Shown: positions 1 to 8,727 of the stretch, in pieces
How positions within the stretch are numbered: the stretch's first letter is position 1
Layout of the letters: every line of letters starts with the position of its first letter
DNA from: Algoriphagus sp. AK58
GTDB taxonomy: Bacteria; Bacteroidota; Bacteroidia; Cytophagales; Cyclobacteriaceae
NCBI RefSeq assembly: GCF_014324365.1
Contig: NZ_QEIG01000004.1
Coordinates: 1 to 64,000 of the forward strand
Length of the DNA: 64,000 nt
Direction: 5' to 3'
Made by a program: the position numbers and the translations under genes
The notes under the pieces: generated by a model
Databases searched by the model: none
What the model saw: only the letters and a program-made list of their open reading frames with translations
Told to the model about the DNA's origin: nothing

Positions 1-19
1 AGACTACAAAAAAATGGAC

Positions 20-44
20 CATGCCCATCCGAGACTGGGGCATG
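20..44 (-). terminator. Possible terminator hairpin
   Basis: CATGCCC at 20-26 pairs with GGGCATG at 38-44. Read on the minus strand, a seven-T run follows a few bases later. It could end the transcript of the PAS sensor gene, whose stop codon lies 240 bases upstream on that strand. Nothing else was recognised in 1-283. Confidence 0.4.
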
Positions 45-283
45 ATCCTAAACCAATTTATGATTATGTTTGAAAACCGTCTAAAACTCTAACTAACCCC
101 AAAATCTATTTACACACTTTTCGGGATAGTGTCAAGAAGAATAATGATCCATTTCCATCCCGGTAGCCTTGGGGATCTACCTAGCGGGAGGAGATCGCCT
201 TATTTGTTACTATCAGTTTTACTTATTCGAATTTGCCGCGGAACATCCACTAAAAATCTTCAGCTTAGGACTTCTTCCTTGGA

Positions 284-2011
284 TTACTTTTCAAATCGCA
301 GGTCTGCATGTGAAGACAAGGCCACAATTTTGTGTATAAGACTATCCAAGTTTTTGGATTCTGCTAAAATCATGGTGATAAATTCTTCTCTTTCCTGTTC
401 GGAATCTTGGGAATAATTGATTACCAAATCACATAAGGCTAATATGTTGGCCACATACCTTCTCAATCCATGGGATTGATGCCAGGTTATTTCTTTCAAC
501 AGTTCATTCTGTTTAAGAATTCGATCTTCGTTTTCCTTCATCAAGGAAATATCCTTCATGATGTAGGATACTCCTATAATTTCACTTCGTTCACTGTCAA
601 ATACTGGCTCCATCAAAATATCCCACCATCTTGAATCCTGAAATTTTTGAAAATTGATTTTAGAACCAGCAATTACTTGCTTGAGGTAAGATGCTACCTC
701 CATGTTGGAATTGAGATGAGGAAAATCCAAAAACGATTCTCCGATGGTCATGGGTCGCCCGAGCAGGGACTGGGTCAGCAGTTTTGCCGCCTTATTACTG
801 GATTTAATCTTCAACTCCTTATCTAGAAAAAACCAGGCCTCAGATGTACTGTTATAGATTGCGTTCAACATCCCCTGGCTTTCCTTGAGTTCGAGTTCGG
901 TCAGTTTCCTGGCGTTGATATCCTTGATATTCATGGCTACTCCCATCAATGAACCAGAAGCGTCTCTAACTGGAAAATAAGATACTTCAAACCAATAGGG
1001 CACTCCTCTCAAATAACGGAGTACTTCAATTTGAACCTGATTTCCTTCAAGGGCTCTCGGGAAATTCTCACGAAATCCTTCCAAACTATCCTCAGGTAGA
1101 AAATCCTCTATTGAGCTGCCCAATACCAATTCTTTCCCCTTTGTTTTCAGAGAAGTTTCATTGGCTACTCTGTTGAAATTCAATATTTCCCCTTCTAAGC
1201 CAATCAGTAGGTTGCTGTCCACCGTGCTATCATAGACCGCTTTCAGCTTGTTTTCAGAAAGCTCTATATGAGCTTTTCTTCTTTTCTCCTCAGTGATATC
1301 CCTGATAAAACAGGTGAGGCCGGCATTGGAAGGATAAACAGTAATCAAAACCCATTTTTGGGAGGGAACTAGAAATTCCTCAAAAACAGCCAACTGATTC
1401 TCCAGAAGAATGGTGGAGAACTTTTGTAAAAGATTTTCATTAAACCCCTTGTCTTCCAATTCTGGGGCAGATTTGCCGAGGATGTCCTTTCGATCCAATT
1501 CAAAAAGCCGCTCAAATTTGGAATTGATCCTTCGAATCTCCATGTTGACTCCAAGGTGTAAAAATCCGTCTGAAATTTCTTCCAAAATAGTTTCCACTCT
1601 TTCGGCTAATTCCTGGGCTTTGCGTGTGGCTTTTTCTGCATCGGTTATGTCATGACCAATACACAACACTCCGAGGGGAACCTGATTTTCATCAAGCAGG
1701 GTCGAAAACTCCCAATGAGACCAGACATGTTCTTTTTGGCCTTTTATAGGTTTTCTCAAAAAGACCGGAACTATCCTACCCGGATGAGCAAGGCATGATT
1801 TGACAGTTTCCAGGCAAATCAGGTGATCATCAGGATGAATCCCGACCATGAATGACTTTCCTATGAAATCTGACCCCAAAAAATCAAACCGCGCCTGAAA
1901 ACGCTTATTGACGTATTGGTAGACCCCTTCCAAATCTGTCACTATCGCAAAATAGACCGTGGAGTTTTTGATAAAATCCGGTACAAAAATTTCAAAATTC
2001 GGACTTGCCAT
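284..2011 (-). CDS. Multi-PAS sensory protein with H-box but no kinase domain
   Basis: A 575-residue soluble sensory protein with about four PAS/PAC modules (roughly residues 10-130, 140-245, 255-375 and 385-495). PAC-like ends such as GHDITDAEK and FIRDITEEKRR are visible. A short helical tail (505-575) contains HQSHGLRR (His511/His514), which resembles the dimerisation H-box of Bacteroidetes PAS histidine kinases (usual form QSHELR). The protein stops before any ATPase domain, so it cannot phosphorylate itself. It has no signal peptide or membrane helix, so it should sense small molecules or redox state in the cytoplasm. It may act as a phospho-acceptor or dimerise with a full kinase. No response regulator is next to it, and the gene stands alone. 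PAS identity is clear; the role is inferred. Confidence 0.85.
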   Translation of the reverse strand: MASPNFEIFVPDFIKNSTVYFAIVTDLEGVYQYVNKRFQARFDFLGSDFIGKSFMVGIHPDDHLICLETVKSCLAHPGRIVPVFLRKPIKGQKEHVWSHWEFSTLLDENQVPLGVLCIGHDITDAEKATRKAQELAERVETILEEISDGFLHLGVNMEIRRINSKFERLFELDRKDILGKSAPELEDKGFNENLLQKFSTILLENQLAVFEEFLVPSQKWVLITVYPSNAGLTCFIRDITEEKRRKAHIELSENKLKAVYDSTVDSNLLIGLEGEILNFNRVANETSLKTKGKELVLGSSIEDFLPEDSLEGFRENFPRALEGNQVQIEVLRYLRGVPYWFEVSYFPVRDASGSLMGVAMNIKDINARKLTELELKESQGMLNAIYNSTSEAWFFLDKELKIKSSNKAAKLLTQSLLGRPMTIGESFLDFPHLNSNMEVASYLKQVIAGSKINFQKFQDSRWWDILMEPVFDSERSEIIGVSYIMKDISLMKENEDRILKQNELLKEITWHQSHGLRRYVANILALCDLVINYSQDSEQEREEFITMILAESKNLDSLIHKIVALSSHADLRFEK

Positions 2012-2310
2012 TTTAAACAGTGGCGATGAACTATCATTAATATAAATAAACTGAGGAAAATTAATCTAATTCAAAGAAATGTAAAAGCTGAAATTATCAA
2101 TTGCAAAAATATGTAAACACAAGGGATTCCAGTTGAGGGCTCCGTTCCAATTTTATCCCCAAATTGATCGAGGCAGGATCTACTTAAAAAAGAATTTGAG
2201 GAAGAAAATCCACTTGAGCTAAATAATAAAGTCGGGAAGCCAGAGGATCGTGTTGTATTGGAGAATTGATCAATAACCTGTGCAACTATAACCGCTTCCG
2301 GAAATAGAGT

Positions 2311-2760
2311 CTGAAAACTGAAAGAATGCGGAATTTCGAATAGCTAAAAAATATCGAAGGTCGAATAGCGAATGATGAATATTGAAGTGGGGGGAGGTTG
2401 TTTAGCGTTAAGGGTTAAGCGTTAAGGCGTTAAGAAAGTCTGAAAAATGAGTGGAGTTTGGAGGCAGGGATGTCAGGAGGCATGGAAGATTAGGAAACAT
2501 CGAATGATGAATATTGAAGTGGGGGCAGGTCGTTAAGCGTTAAGGGTTAAGCGTTAAGGAAGTCTGAAAAATAAGTGGAGCTTGGGGGCAGGGATGTCAG
2601 GAGGCATGGAAGTTTCGAAAACATCGAATGATGAATATTGAAGTGAGGGGCAGGTCGTTAAGCGTTAATGGTTAAGCGTTAAGGAAGTCTGAAGGATTTG
2701 TCAGGAAATCTGAAAACTGAAAGAATAGCGAATTTCGAATAGCGAATGATGATGATCGAA
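2311..2760. repeat. Minisatellite of about 124 bp, three-plus copies
   Basis: A unit containing AATGATGAATATTGAAG followed by GTTAAGCGTTAAGGGTTAAG starts at about 2371, 2503 and 2627, with a decayed fourth start at 2745 (periods 132, 124 and 118). A shorter repeat (AACTGAAAGAAT..GAATTTCGAATAGC) occurs on both sides, at about 2314 and 2713. No open frame or family was recognised in 2012-2825, which is otherwise featureless. Confidence 0.85.
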
Positions 2761-2825
2761 GGGATGGAAAGGGCGGATGGGAAGTGAAGACTTTCCTGTG
2801 TCCATCTGGTTAAATTGGATAGAAA

Positions 2826-2855
2826 AAAGGTCCGGGTAACTTCACCCGGACCTTT
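2826..2855 (-). terminator. Rho-independent terminator
   Basis: AAAGGTCCGGGT (2826-2837) pairs perfectly with ACCCGGACCTTT (2844-2855) over 12 bp, with a 6-nt loop. A T-run follows on the minus strand. It lies just after the last gene of the minus-strand phage-like cassette (2860-4564). Confidence 0.85.
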
Positions 2856-2859
2856 ATGA

Positions 2860-3102
2860 TCATGAAAGCATTTTGAGTTTACTGTAGTCTTGATCTACCA
2901 CCAATTGGGAGACGGTAATCAAAACGATACCTCCTGTCAGACAATGCTGAGCCCATGTAAGAAGGATTTCCGGTAATTCCCCGGGGGCAGTTAGTACTGC
3001 CGTTCCTACCGCAGCCACCATAAAACCTACTCTCTTCAATTTTTGAAAAAAAGGAGGTGTTGGAGCCTGAGCTCTATATTTAATCTCATCTAAAGTTGAC
3101 AT
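2860..3102 (-). CDS. Small two-helix membrane protein, holin-like
   Basis: An 80-residue protein. The start at MSTLDEIKYRA was preferred to an upstream in-frame ATG because the extra N-terminus looks non-coding. After a basic, proline-rich stretch there are two hydrophobic segments (about 32-50 and 53-70), split by a short polar turn, and a charged tail. Two short helices in a small protein next to a DUF5675 gene suggest a phage-type holin or a relic of one. It is the last gene of the minus-strand cassette, followed by a strong terminator. No specific family was recognised; the holin role rests on topology and context only. Confidence 0.55.
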   Translation of the reverse strand: MSTLDEIKYRAQAPTPPFFQKLKRVGFMVAAVGTAVLTAPGELPEILLTWAQHCLTGGIVLITVSQLVVDQDYSKLKMLS

Positions 3103-3186
3103 TGATTTTGAAGTTTGACGTTGATAATTAAACACTTACTTTTTCCTAGTTACCAGACACTTGACCGTGTCACAAAGGGCTGAAAT

Positions 3187-3411
3187 TCAGGATTGGAGCA
3201 ATGGCTTTCGTTTTCCAGTTTTGTTATACAAAAGGGACTTTATTCGGCTTTGCTCATGTTCCAATCGGATCAAAGACTCTCTGAACACCAGTACTTGGTC
3301 TCTCAATTGCCTGAAATCCTGAATCAAAAGTTTTAGGAAATAGGCAATTACCGACAGCAATAGGGAAACCAGTGCCCCCAACCATCCTAATAGAACGAGG
3401 CTATCCGGCAT
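3187..3411 (-). CDS. Small membrane-anchored coiled-coil protein
   Basis: A 74-residue protein starting at MPDSLVLLG. One membrane helix (about 4-25) is followed by a heptad-like charged helix (about 26-60) rich in Arg, Glu and Leu and a basic tail. The chosen start overlaps the end of the DUF5675 gene by 25 bases, which suggests coupled translation. An earlier in-frame ATG exists, but its Gly-rich extension lies inside the other gene. The layout (helix plus periplasmic or cytoplasmic coil) resembles small spanin-like or Hemolysin-XhlA-like phage lysis proteins; this is inference. No family was recognised. Confidence 0.5.
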   Translation of the reverse strand: MPDSLVLLGWLGALVSLLLSVIAYFLKLLIQDFRQLRDQVLVFRESLIRLEHEQSRIKSLLYNKTGKRKPLLQS

Positions 3412-3815
3412 GATTCCAACCGATAAGGAACTCCCACAGATACTACCTGCAACTCCACCACCTCTCCCCGCTCCCACCAACAGCCCAATTCATCAAGCAA
3501 GCGCTGAAAAGCCAATCGGGTAAAAAGCGGAGTACCATCTGCCCGATAGCTGGTCACAGGTGCCATGATTCTTGAGGTTGGAGGTTGATCCGGGCCCAGG
3601 GATTTGATCCCGCCCTGTTCCCCTACCCGAATCATCCAGCCCGCTTCTTCGGTATATTCCGGACTGAGCTCATACACCCCCTCTTCGAGGCAAGAATGCG
3701 CTCCGCCGAAACAGGCCTTGGGCGCTTCTCTCACAAAGCAGAGTTGGCGCTGTCCCAGATATAGCCTCCCCAGGGTGGCCCGGGGAGTATATCTTCTTTT
3801 AAGGATTAATCTCAT
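3387..3815 (-). CDS. DUF5675 family protein
   Basis: A 142-residue protein with the DUF5675 pattern: an opening basic strand (LILKRRYTPRATLGRLYL), a central EGVYELSP (family: PAGTYEV) and a later region ending near RLLDELG. DUF5675 proteins are frequent in Bacteroidetes, often in prophage-like or secretion-associated clusters; their biochemical role is not established. It overlaps the 249-residue gene upstream by one base and the small membrane protein downstream, so these are one operon. Compared with typical family members it has a slightly long C-terminal tail. Confidence 0.7.
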   Translation of the reverse strand: MRLILKRRYTPRATLGRLYLGQRQLCFVREAPKACFGGAHSCLEEGVYELSPEYTEEAGWMIRVGEQGGIKSLGPDQPPTSRIMAPVTSYRADGTPLFTRLAFQRLLDELGCWWERGEVVELQVVSVGVPYRLESCRIASFY

Positions 3816-4564
3816 CAGCTTGACTTAATGGCACCAAGAATTTTGGCTGCATTGTGAGCCCCATTGTTGATCGCATACTCCACACCGTTGACGATCTGGA
3901 TAAATTCCACACTCAACAAGAAAACGAAGTGGGTACCGCTGAGCTCTGCCTTATTTACCGAAAGGGATTGGGCTGTGGCTGCATCCAAAACAGACTGAGC
4001 ACCGGCTGTGGAACTGACCACCGTACGGGTACCCAAATCAAAATCTACCCCAACCCCTGTGGCCGAGATTCTGTAATGGGTAGCCCCCATCGGGATCGCA
4101 ATCATATCTCCTGGAACAAACGCCGGAAGTTGCACCTGCCAGGCACTTGGAGAATCCAAACTCTGTATCTCAAAAAAAAGCGTACTCCTTAAAGATGATC
4201 TTGAGTTCATCTCCATGTCCTTGATCAATTCCCAATTGCCAAGTTTGACTTTTCGATCACCTCTGACACTTTCCTCATCAGACTTCAACACCTGCATCAA
4301 TACCTGGGTAATCCTCAGATTGAGTCTTCTGTCTCCGATCTTCGAAATCACAGGTCTCAGCGCATCGCGAAGAAGCTTGGATGAGGTCGCATTGTCGGTA
4401 AACTCCCGGATATTTTCCCGGGTACGGGCAAATCTGGGATCATTCATGATCCTGGACTTTTCTATCCCGCCTTTTTCCCTGGCGAGGTAACCATTTCGGG
4501 TCTTGTAAAAGGACAGTCTCCCGACCGGTCCTTTAAGCGTAATTACTCCTGTTTGCTTTGCCAT
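3815..4564 (-). CDS. Conserved Bacteroidetes protein of unknown function
   Basis: A 249-residue protein with an N-terminal beta-hairpin signature (GPVGRLSFYKTRNGYLARE) followed by a helical RFARTRENIREF segment. This is the same layout as the DUF6266 protein encoded at 4969-5613 (GSVSGKLGKLILYERNGKLCVRS). The rest is beta-rich and has no signal peptide. The two proteins look like distant relatives. It is the first gene of the cassette that continues into DUF5675 and the membrane proteins. A structural or surface role in a phage-derived particle is possible but not shown. Confidence 0.6.
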   Translation of the reverse strand: MAKQTGVITLKGPVGRLSFYKTRNGYLAREKGGIEKSRIMNDPRFARTRENIREFTDNATSSKLLRDALRPVISKIGDRRLNLRITQVLMQVLKSDEESVRGDRKVKLGNWELIKDMEMNSRSSLRSTLFFEIQSLDSPSAWQVQLPAFVPGDMIAIPMGATHYRISATGVGVDFDLGTRTVVSSTAGAQSVLDAATAQSLSVNKAELSGTHFVFLLSVEFIQIVNGVEYAINNGAHNAAKILGAIKSS

Positions 4565-4802
4565 ATTACATGGGGTTTAAGTGAAACATGACACCAAGAT
4601 CAAAGGCATTGAATTGATTATCAATTGAATGTGCGGTCTGCGCCATCTATGCAAAACTTATCCTAAAAAGATCATCCGTGTATCAAAATGAAGGTTTTCG
4701 CAGATTATGCAGATTATGCATAGGCATGCAGGAACTTCCATTTCCTAGACACCTAAGTAGCCCTCATACAACTTTGCTATGCTGAATTACATCAAGGGAA
4801 AC

Positions 4803-4842
4803 AAAAAAAGACCTGTCCGAATAGAGCTCTTCTGGACAGGTC
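4803..4842 (-). terminator. Rho-independent terminator
   Basis: GACCTGTCC (4810-4818) pairs with GGACAGGTC (4834-4842), and a seven-T run follows on the minus strand. It terminates the DUF6266 gene at 4969-5613. The rest of 4565-4968 shows no gene. Confidence 0.85.
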
Positions 4843-4968
4843 ATTGCCATGATGGATTTATTCTAAAATTCCGACAAGAGTCGATTAATTATCCAAGGCT
4901 TAATCAGTCAATTCATTTTGGATTTGAACTCCAATTGAAGCTATTCTCTTAAGGTCAAAAACCTAGTT

Positions 4969-5613
4969 TCAAAAAAATCCCAGGCATACAGAATCCGAAA
5001 ACTCCACTCCATTTTTCTTGATTCTATAAAAGGATAAATAATGGTAAAACTTCCCTTGCAAGGGGCCGCTCCAAGGAAACTCTATCTTTAGGTTACCATT
5101 TTTCCTGTACCCCCCTTCCCTCACACTCCATTTTCTTTGGGTTAGGGGATCATAAGCAACATAAAATACGCTATCCGCATCCACCCCGTTTCCTTCAAAA
5201 GAATTGGGCCTCCATTGTATAGCAAGAGTGTGGGGAGATTCCCATTCCATCTGGCAATCAACCGGACCGAGCAGATCTCCTGTTGAAGTATAGATAAGTT
5301 CGGGATAAAGCTCGGGAACACCTTGTTCGGGAAATACGGCTTTCTTTACGGCCAGAGAAAGTGCTTTTCCAAAGCGTTTGGAGTTCTCTCCCTTGATCCC
5401 TGAAAAACCAAATTCAATCTCCTTACGGATAGGGGTCAAAAAGGTAGACACCTTGGCAAATGCCTTTCGCTGATAGATTTGTTTGGGTGATGGCGGGACG
5501 TTGATTTTCTCCGGTTTAGACCGTACACACAGCTTTCCGTTTCGCTCATATAAGATGAGTTTACCGAGCTTCCCACTCACACTCCCCAATAAATTTTCCA
5601 ATCGTATAGCCAT
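4969..5613 (-). CDS. DUF6266 family protein
   Basis: A 214-residue protein with the typical DUF6266 opening: a Gly-rich GSVSGKLGKLILY strand, then GKLCVRSKPEK and a helix QIYQRKAFAKVSTFLTPIR. The remainder is beta-rich and predicted soluble. Such proteins are common and often multi-copy in Bacteroidetes; no function is established. The gene is monocistronic, with its own terminator at 4803-4842, and sits upstream of the phage-like cassette at 2860-4564, whose first gene has a similar N-terminus. Confidence 0.7.
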   Translation of the reverse strand: MAIRLENLLGSVSGKLGKLILYERNGKLCVRSKPEKINVPPSPKQIYQRKAFAKVSTFLTPIRKEIEFGFSGIKGENSKRFGKALSLAVKKAVFPEQGVPELYPELIYTSTGDLLGPVDCQMEWESPHTLAIQWRPNSFEGNGVDADSVFYVAYDPLTQRKWSVREGGYRKNGNLKIEFPWSGPLQGKFYHYLSFYRIKKNGVEFSDSVCLGFF

Positions 5614-5844
5614 ACGTATAGTTAAGGTTATTCATCCGGGCACTTTTTCTACTCCGTATTGCCTTTTTTCCGATTCAGGATAGGATTGAACCCAAGCATG
5701 ATACGGCCTTGAGTCCAAGATGAGTCGAAGATGACCCGAAATTGATAGCCTGTATCCTTGTGCTGGGGTTTACTCTACTCTTTCATTAGGTGAAATGTAT
5801 CCTTATTTACAGAAAGGCCAAAGGGAGCCAAAACAACCCTCTGT

Positions 5845-6039
5845 CTATAAAATATAAGGTTCGATTTGCTCGATAGGAATTCCCGAAAAAGCAGAGAATT
5901 CATCCAAGGTGACGTATTGATGAGACTCTTTGCGGTAAAACTTTCTGATCTTCTGAATCAGGGAATGACTGTACCGCTCGCTCCTACCTGTGATAATCTG
6001 AATGTCTTTAGGATAGATAACACAACGTTTCTTAAGCAT
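5845..6039 (-). CDS. Small helix-turn-helix-like protein
   Basis: A 64-residue basic protein. Residues 10-30 (KDIQIITGRSERYSHSLIQK) look like an excisionase- or MerR-type helix-turn-helix, followed by a second helical motif ending in FSGIPIEQIEPYIL. The gene has an unusually strong purine ribosome-binding site for this phylum (GGAGGGAG, about 6-9 bases before the ATG). It starts 14 bases after the terpene synthase stop codon, so it may be the third gene of that operon. DNA binding is inferred from the pattern; no named family was assigned. Confidence 0.6.
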   Translation of the reverse strand: MLKKRCVIYPKDIQIITGRSERYSHSLIQKIRKFYRKESHQYVTLDEFSAFSGIPIEQIEPYIL

Positions 6040-6052
6040 GGTCTCCCTCCTT

Positions 6053-6955
6053 TCATTCTAGATACCTCGATTTACCATTGATCCCACTTGTATATCTAAA
6101 GGTCATGTTTGACCAGGCCATACAGCCACCCACCAGATACAGCAGACTATCCACCCACTGTCTGCATTCTTCGGATTTTAAACTCAACAATTCAGAGAGG
6201 TAAAAAATCTTCTTTTTGAGCATGTCAAGCTCCTGGTTGACCATGGCATCTGCTTTTTCCCCATAGAACGATCTCAGGAGTAAAAGTTCGTTGTGACGAT
6301 CATTCATTTCTAATTCTTTTACCCATGATGCCAAATCGTTGGACAGGCAGATAAATCTGGCGATGGTCAGTTCCAATAGCTGGGTATCACATTCTTCTAA
6401 TACTTGCCTTGGTTTAAGAAGATGGATGGCCAAAAAAACTCCCGAAGAATGGGGTCTCATCATCTGGTATTCGGTGATGGAGGGAGTATTTTTCAAAGAC
6501 CGGTTGATGGTCTCCCACTGAAGGCCTTCCATGTAAAATTGCCAAACTTCCCTCCAGGACTGGCCGCCAGTAAGACACGGAGCTTGCTGTTCAAGTTGCA
6601 ATCCAAGAAGAGATATTTCAAAACCCAGTCTCCCTAGCCTGGATTCCAGGTCAAAAGTGGACTGTCCGGGAACCATGAGGGAGTCCAAAAATTCCACCTG
6701 ATGCTTGCCATATTCCACGTCCAACAGATCATCCAGTAAAAAAAGACATAGGAACAGCTTCATACTTACCTGAAGCTTATCCTCATTGGCTTCAGGAAAA
6801 AGAAATCCTGCAAAACTATTGATCTTTTGAGTACGTAGGCGTTCCAGTTCTTCCACATCAGCTACCAGCTTCTTTTCCCAAGCCCATCTCAAGATTTTCT
6901 CATCCAACAAATCGGTTGAGGGATTCAATTTGAAAGGGAATTCATGCTTTTTCAT
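6053..6955 (-). CDS. Class I terpene synthase
   Basis: A 300-residue terpene cyclase; the start MKKHEFPF overlaps the upstream regulator gene by 14 bases. Class I hallmarks are visible: Asp-rich metal motif DDLLD (75-79), a pyrophosphate-sensor Arg at about 167 (MMRPHSSG), the NSE triad NDLASWVKE (206-214) and a C-terminal RY pair (287-288). These bind Mg2+ and the diphosphate of a prenyl substrate, most often farnesyl diphosphate, to make a cyclic sesquiterpene; the product cannot be read from sequence. The fold is cytosolic and all-helical, and the length is normal for a single-domain bacterial enzyme. No P450 or other tailoring enzyme is adjacent. The Crp-type gene in front is the likely regulator. 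Confidence 0.9.
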   Translation of the reverse strand: MKKHEFPFKLNPSTDLLDEKILRWAWEKKLVADVEELERLRTQKINSFAGFLFPEANEDKLQVSMKLFLCLFLLDDLLDVEYGKHQVEFLDSLMVPGQSTFDLESRLGRLGFEISLLGLQLEQQAPCLTGGQSWREVWQFYMEGLQWETINRSLKNTPSITEYQMMRPHSSGVFLAIHLLKPRQVLEECDTQLLELTIARFICLSNDLASWVKELEMNDRHNELLLLRSFYGEKADAMVNQELDMLKKKIFYLSELLSLKSEECRQWVDSLLYLVGGCMAWSNMTFRYTSGINGKSRYLE

Positions 6956-7547
6956 CGGGTTGGGATTTATAGTAGTTCCTCTTATATCTCTCAACAGTAC
7001 TTAGACTAACTCCGAAATAATCAGCCAATTCCCGATTCTTCAGGATCTGATCGATTCCGGGGAAACGCTTTAAAAGCATGGGAAATCCTGTTTCAAACTT
7101 TTTAGCCTTGATAATCGACTGTTCAAAGTTTCGGTAATTGATCCGGTGAGCGACTTCTAGAGCTAAAAAAGCAAACTCGGGATTTTGAACCAATAAGGCT
7201 TGTTCGGCCTCGATAGGGAATTCAAATAAAATGGTCGGTGAAAGTGTCTTCAGTGAAAAAGAAGAAGGAATTTTCTTCCTAAATGATTGCTCATCAAATA
7301 CGGTATCGGTGGGTCCATAAAGCAAAACCAGCCTATTTTCATTCTCCTCCGAATAATGAAACATGCCCACATATCCTTCACAGATATATCTGCTTCGGTC
7401 ATCCGATTTATTGGATTTTTTAAGAACAAAGTTTTTAGGAAGCCTTCTAAACAACAATTTTTGAAATACTGCTCGGTAAGCTTCCTCCGAAAAAGGTCTG
7501 ATTGAATTGTAATCAGCCATCAACTGGTTAAAATACATTTTCTCCAT
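6942..7547 (-). CDS. Crp/Fnr-family transcriptional regulator
   Basis: A 201-residue regulator. The N-terminal cyclic-nucleotide-binding-like beta-barrel (about 20-115) lacks an obvious cAMP phosphate-binding cassette, as in many Bacteroidetes Crp homologues. A long dimer helix follows, then a C-terminal winged helix with NRELADYFGVSLSTVERYKR (about 170-190). It is the first gene of a two- or three-gene operon with the terpene synthase, coupled by a 14-base overlap. The natural reading is that it controls terpene production and probably itself. The signal it senses is unknown. No clear Crp palindrome was found in the upstream 560 bases, only a half-site-like TGTGATAC on the minus strand. Confidence 0.85.
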   Translation of the reverse strand: MEKMYFNQLMADYNSIRPFSEEAYRAVFQKLLFRRLPKNFVLKKSNKSDDRSRYICEGYVGMFHYSEENENRLVLLYGPTDTVFDEQSFRKKIPSSFSLKTLSPTILFEFPIEAEQALLVQNPEFAFLALEVAHRINYRNFEQSIIKAKKFETGFPMLLKRFPGIDQILKNRELADYFGVSLSTVERYKRNYYKSQPDEKA

Positions 7548-8106
7548 AGGTATATTTTGGTTTAGTTAAGACTCAAAATCAGATTGAAAAATGGCGCGCT
7601 ATGGACCTAATATTGGGTTGTATCACAAAATACCCAGTGTTAAATTATTGTTACGAACTAAAAGAACAAATATCGATATCGGCAACTTTAATTTTTTTCA
7701 ATAAAAACCCGTCAAATAAAGGCTTTTAGGCAAAATACTTTCTTCCAGTATGCAATAAAACCAATGATCTAATTACAGATCCTTTCTTACTGGCTGAAAT
7801 TATCAGTTTTTTCTCCTTTGGACAGGTGGTTCAGTATCCTTGAAAGCCATGTCATTTGGAGTGGTTAATTGGATGATTTTTTTGGATTCAATGAAGGGAT
7901 GAAAATTTTTGGCCTAAAAATCCTTCAAATTAAGTCGCCTGATTTAATCTCCTTTAAATGAGGGAATTGTAATTACAGAAGCAATTTAAATTTCATCACA
8001 CATTTGGCCTGGGTTCTAATTTATAAACTTGGTTAGAACAGGTTTGATTAGCTCTCAGCCGAATTGGAAAAAGTATTAAGTCCATATATAAAACAAGGAT
8101 TAAGGC
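7548..8106. other. Divergent intergenic region
   Basis: AT-rich spacer between the minus-strand crp-terpene operon and the plus-strand MauE gene. It should hold both promoters, but no confident -33/-7 Bacteroidetes promoter (TTTG and TAnnTTTG at correct spacing) or long hairpin was identified. Confidence 0.4.
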
Positions 8107-8526
8107 ATGAAAACAATACAAGGACATATTCCTTATAGCCTATTGATTTTCATTTGGGTCTATACCGGCTTTGAAAAACTGCTTCGATTCGAGCAAAGCC
8201 GAAAGGCATTCCATAATCAGACCTTTCCGGCAGAACTGGCAGAAATTCTTTCTTATTCTGTACCCATTACTGAGTTGCTACTCGCCCTACTCCTGCTCTT
8301 TTCGGTAACACGATGGTGGGGATACTTGGGCAGTGCTTTACTGCTGACAGTATTCGTCACTTATGTGGGACTGATTTGGGTAGGAGCTTTTCCCCGTGTA
8401 CCCTGCAACTGTGCCGGGATCATCGAAAGCCTGGGATGGGGAGCACATTTTGTTTTGAATATGGTCTTGATTGGGATTTCTGTGGCCGGAATGAGGCTGG
8501 AGATGGGGAGAAAGTCAGAAAGCTGA
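8107..8526 (+). CDS. MauE/DoxX-type integral membrane protein
   Basis: A 139-residue inner-membrane protein with four hydrophobic helices (about 10-28, 50-70, 74-96 and 110-130). It carries a conserved periplasmic-edge motif, PCNCAGIIESLGWGAHF (about 98-115), with two cysteines. This matches the Bacteroidetes MauE/DoxX redox-associated family, members of which are thought to support disulfide formation or thiol transfer. It lies upstream of a small secreted two-Cys peptide gene and near a TlpA thioredoxin operon, which fits a thiol-redox role. Its substrate is not known. The family call is good; the role is inferred. Confidence 0.75.
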   Translation: MKTIQGHIPYSLLIFIWVYTGFEKLLRFEQSRKAFHNQTFPAELAEILSYSVPITELLLALLLLFSVTRWWGYLGSALLLTVFVTYVGLIWVGAFPRVPCNCAGIIESLGWGAHFVLNMVLIGISVAGMRLEMGRKSES

Positions 8527-8701
8527 AGGGAGAAGGCAAAAAGATTGGAATTCGAGTAGCGGGCAAGAAGAGATCTTGAAAAATGAATCTTCGGGATGCA
8601 AAATCCTTTAACTGCAATTCACCTTTCCAAAAGGCATGAAACCAGCGGATTAAGATTCTTAAGGTTTTCAGCTCTGAAAGGAAAACCAAAAACCAAAAAA
8701 T

Positions 8702-8727
8702 GGAGCGGTGGGTGTCTCAACCGCTCC
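8702..8727. other. Hairpin between MauE gene and structured RNA
   Basis: GGAGCGGT (8702-8709) pairs with ACCGCTCC (8720-8727) around a 10-nt loop. The T-run needed for termination exists only on the minus strand (six A's precede the stem on the plus strand). It may be a weak terminator, a processing site or a repeat remnant. Otherwise 8527-8850 shows no gene. Confidence 0.5.
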
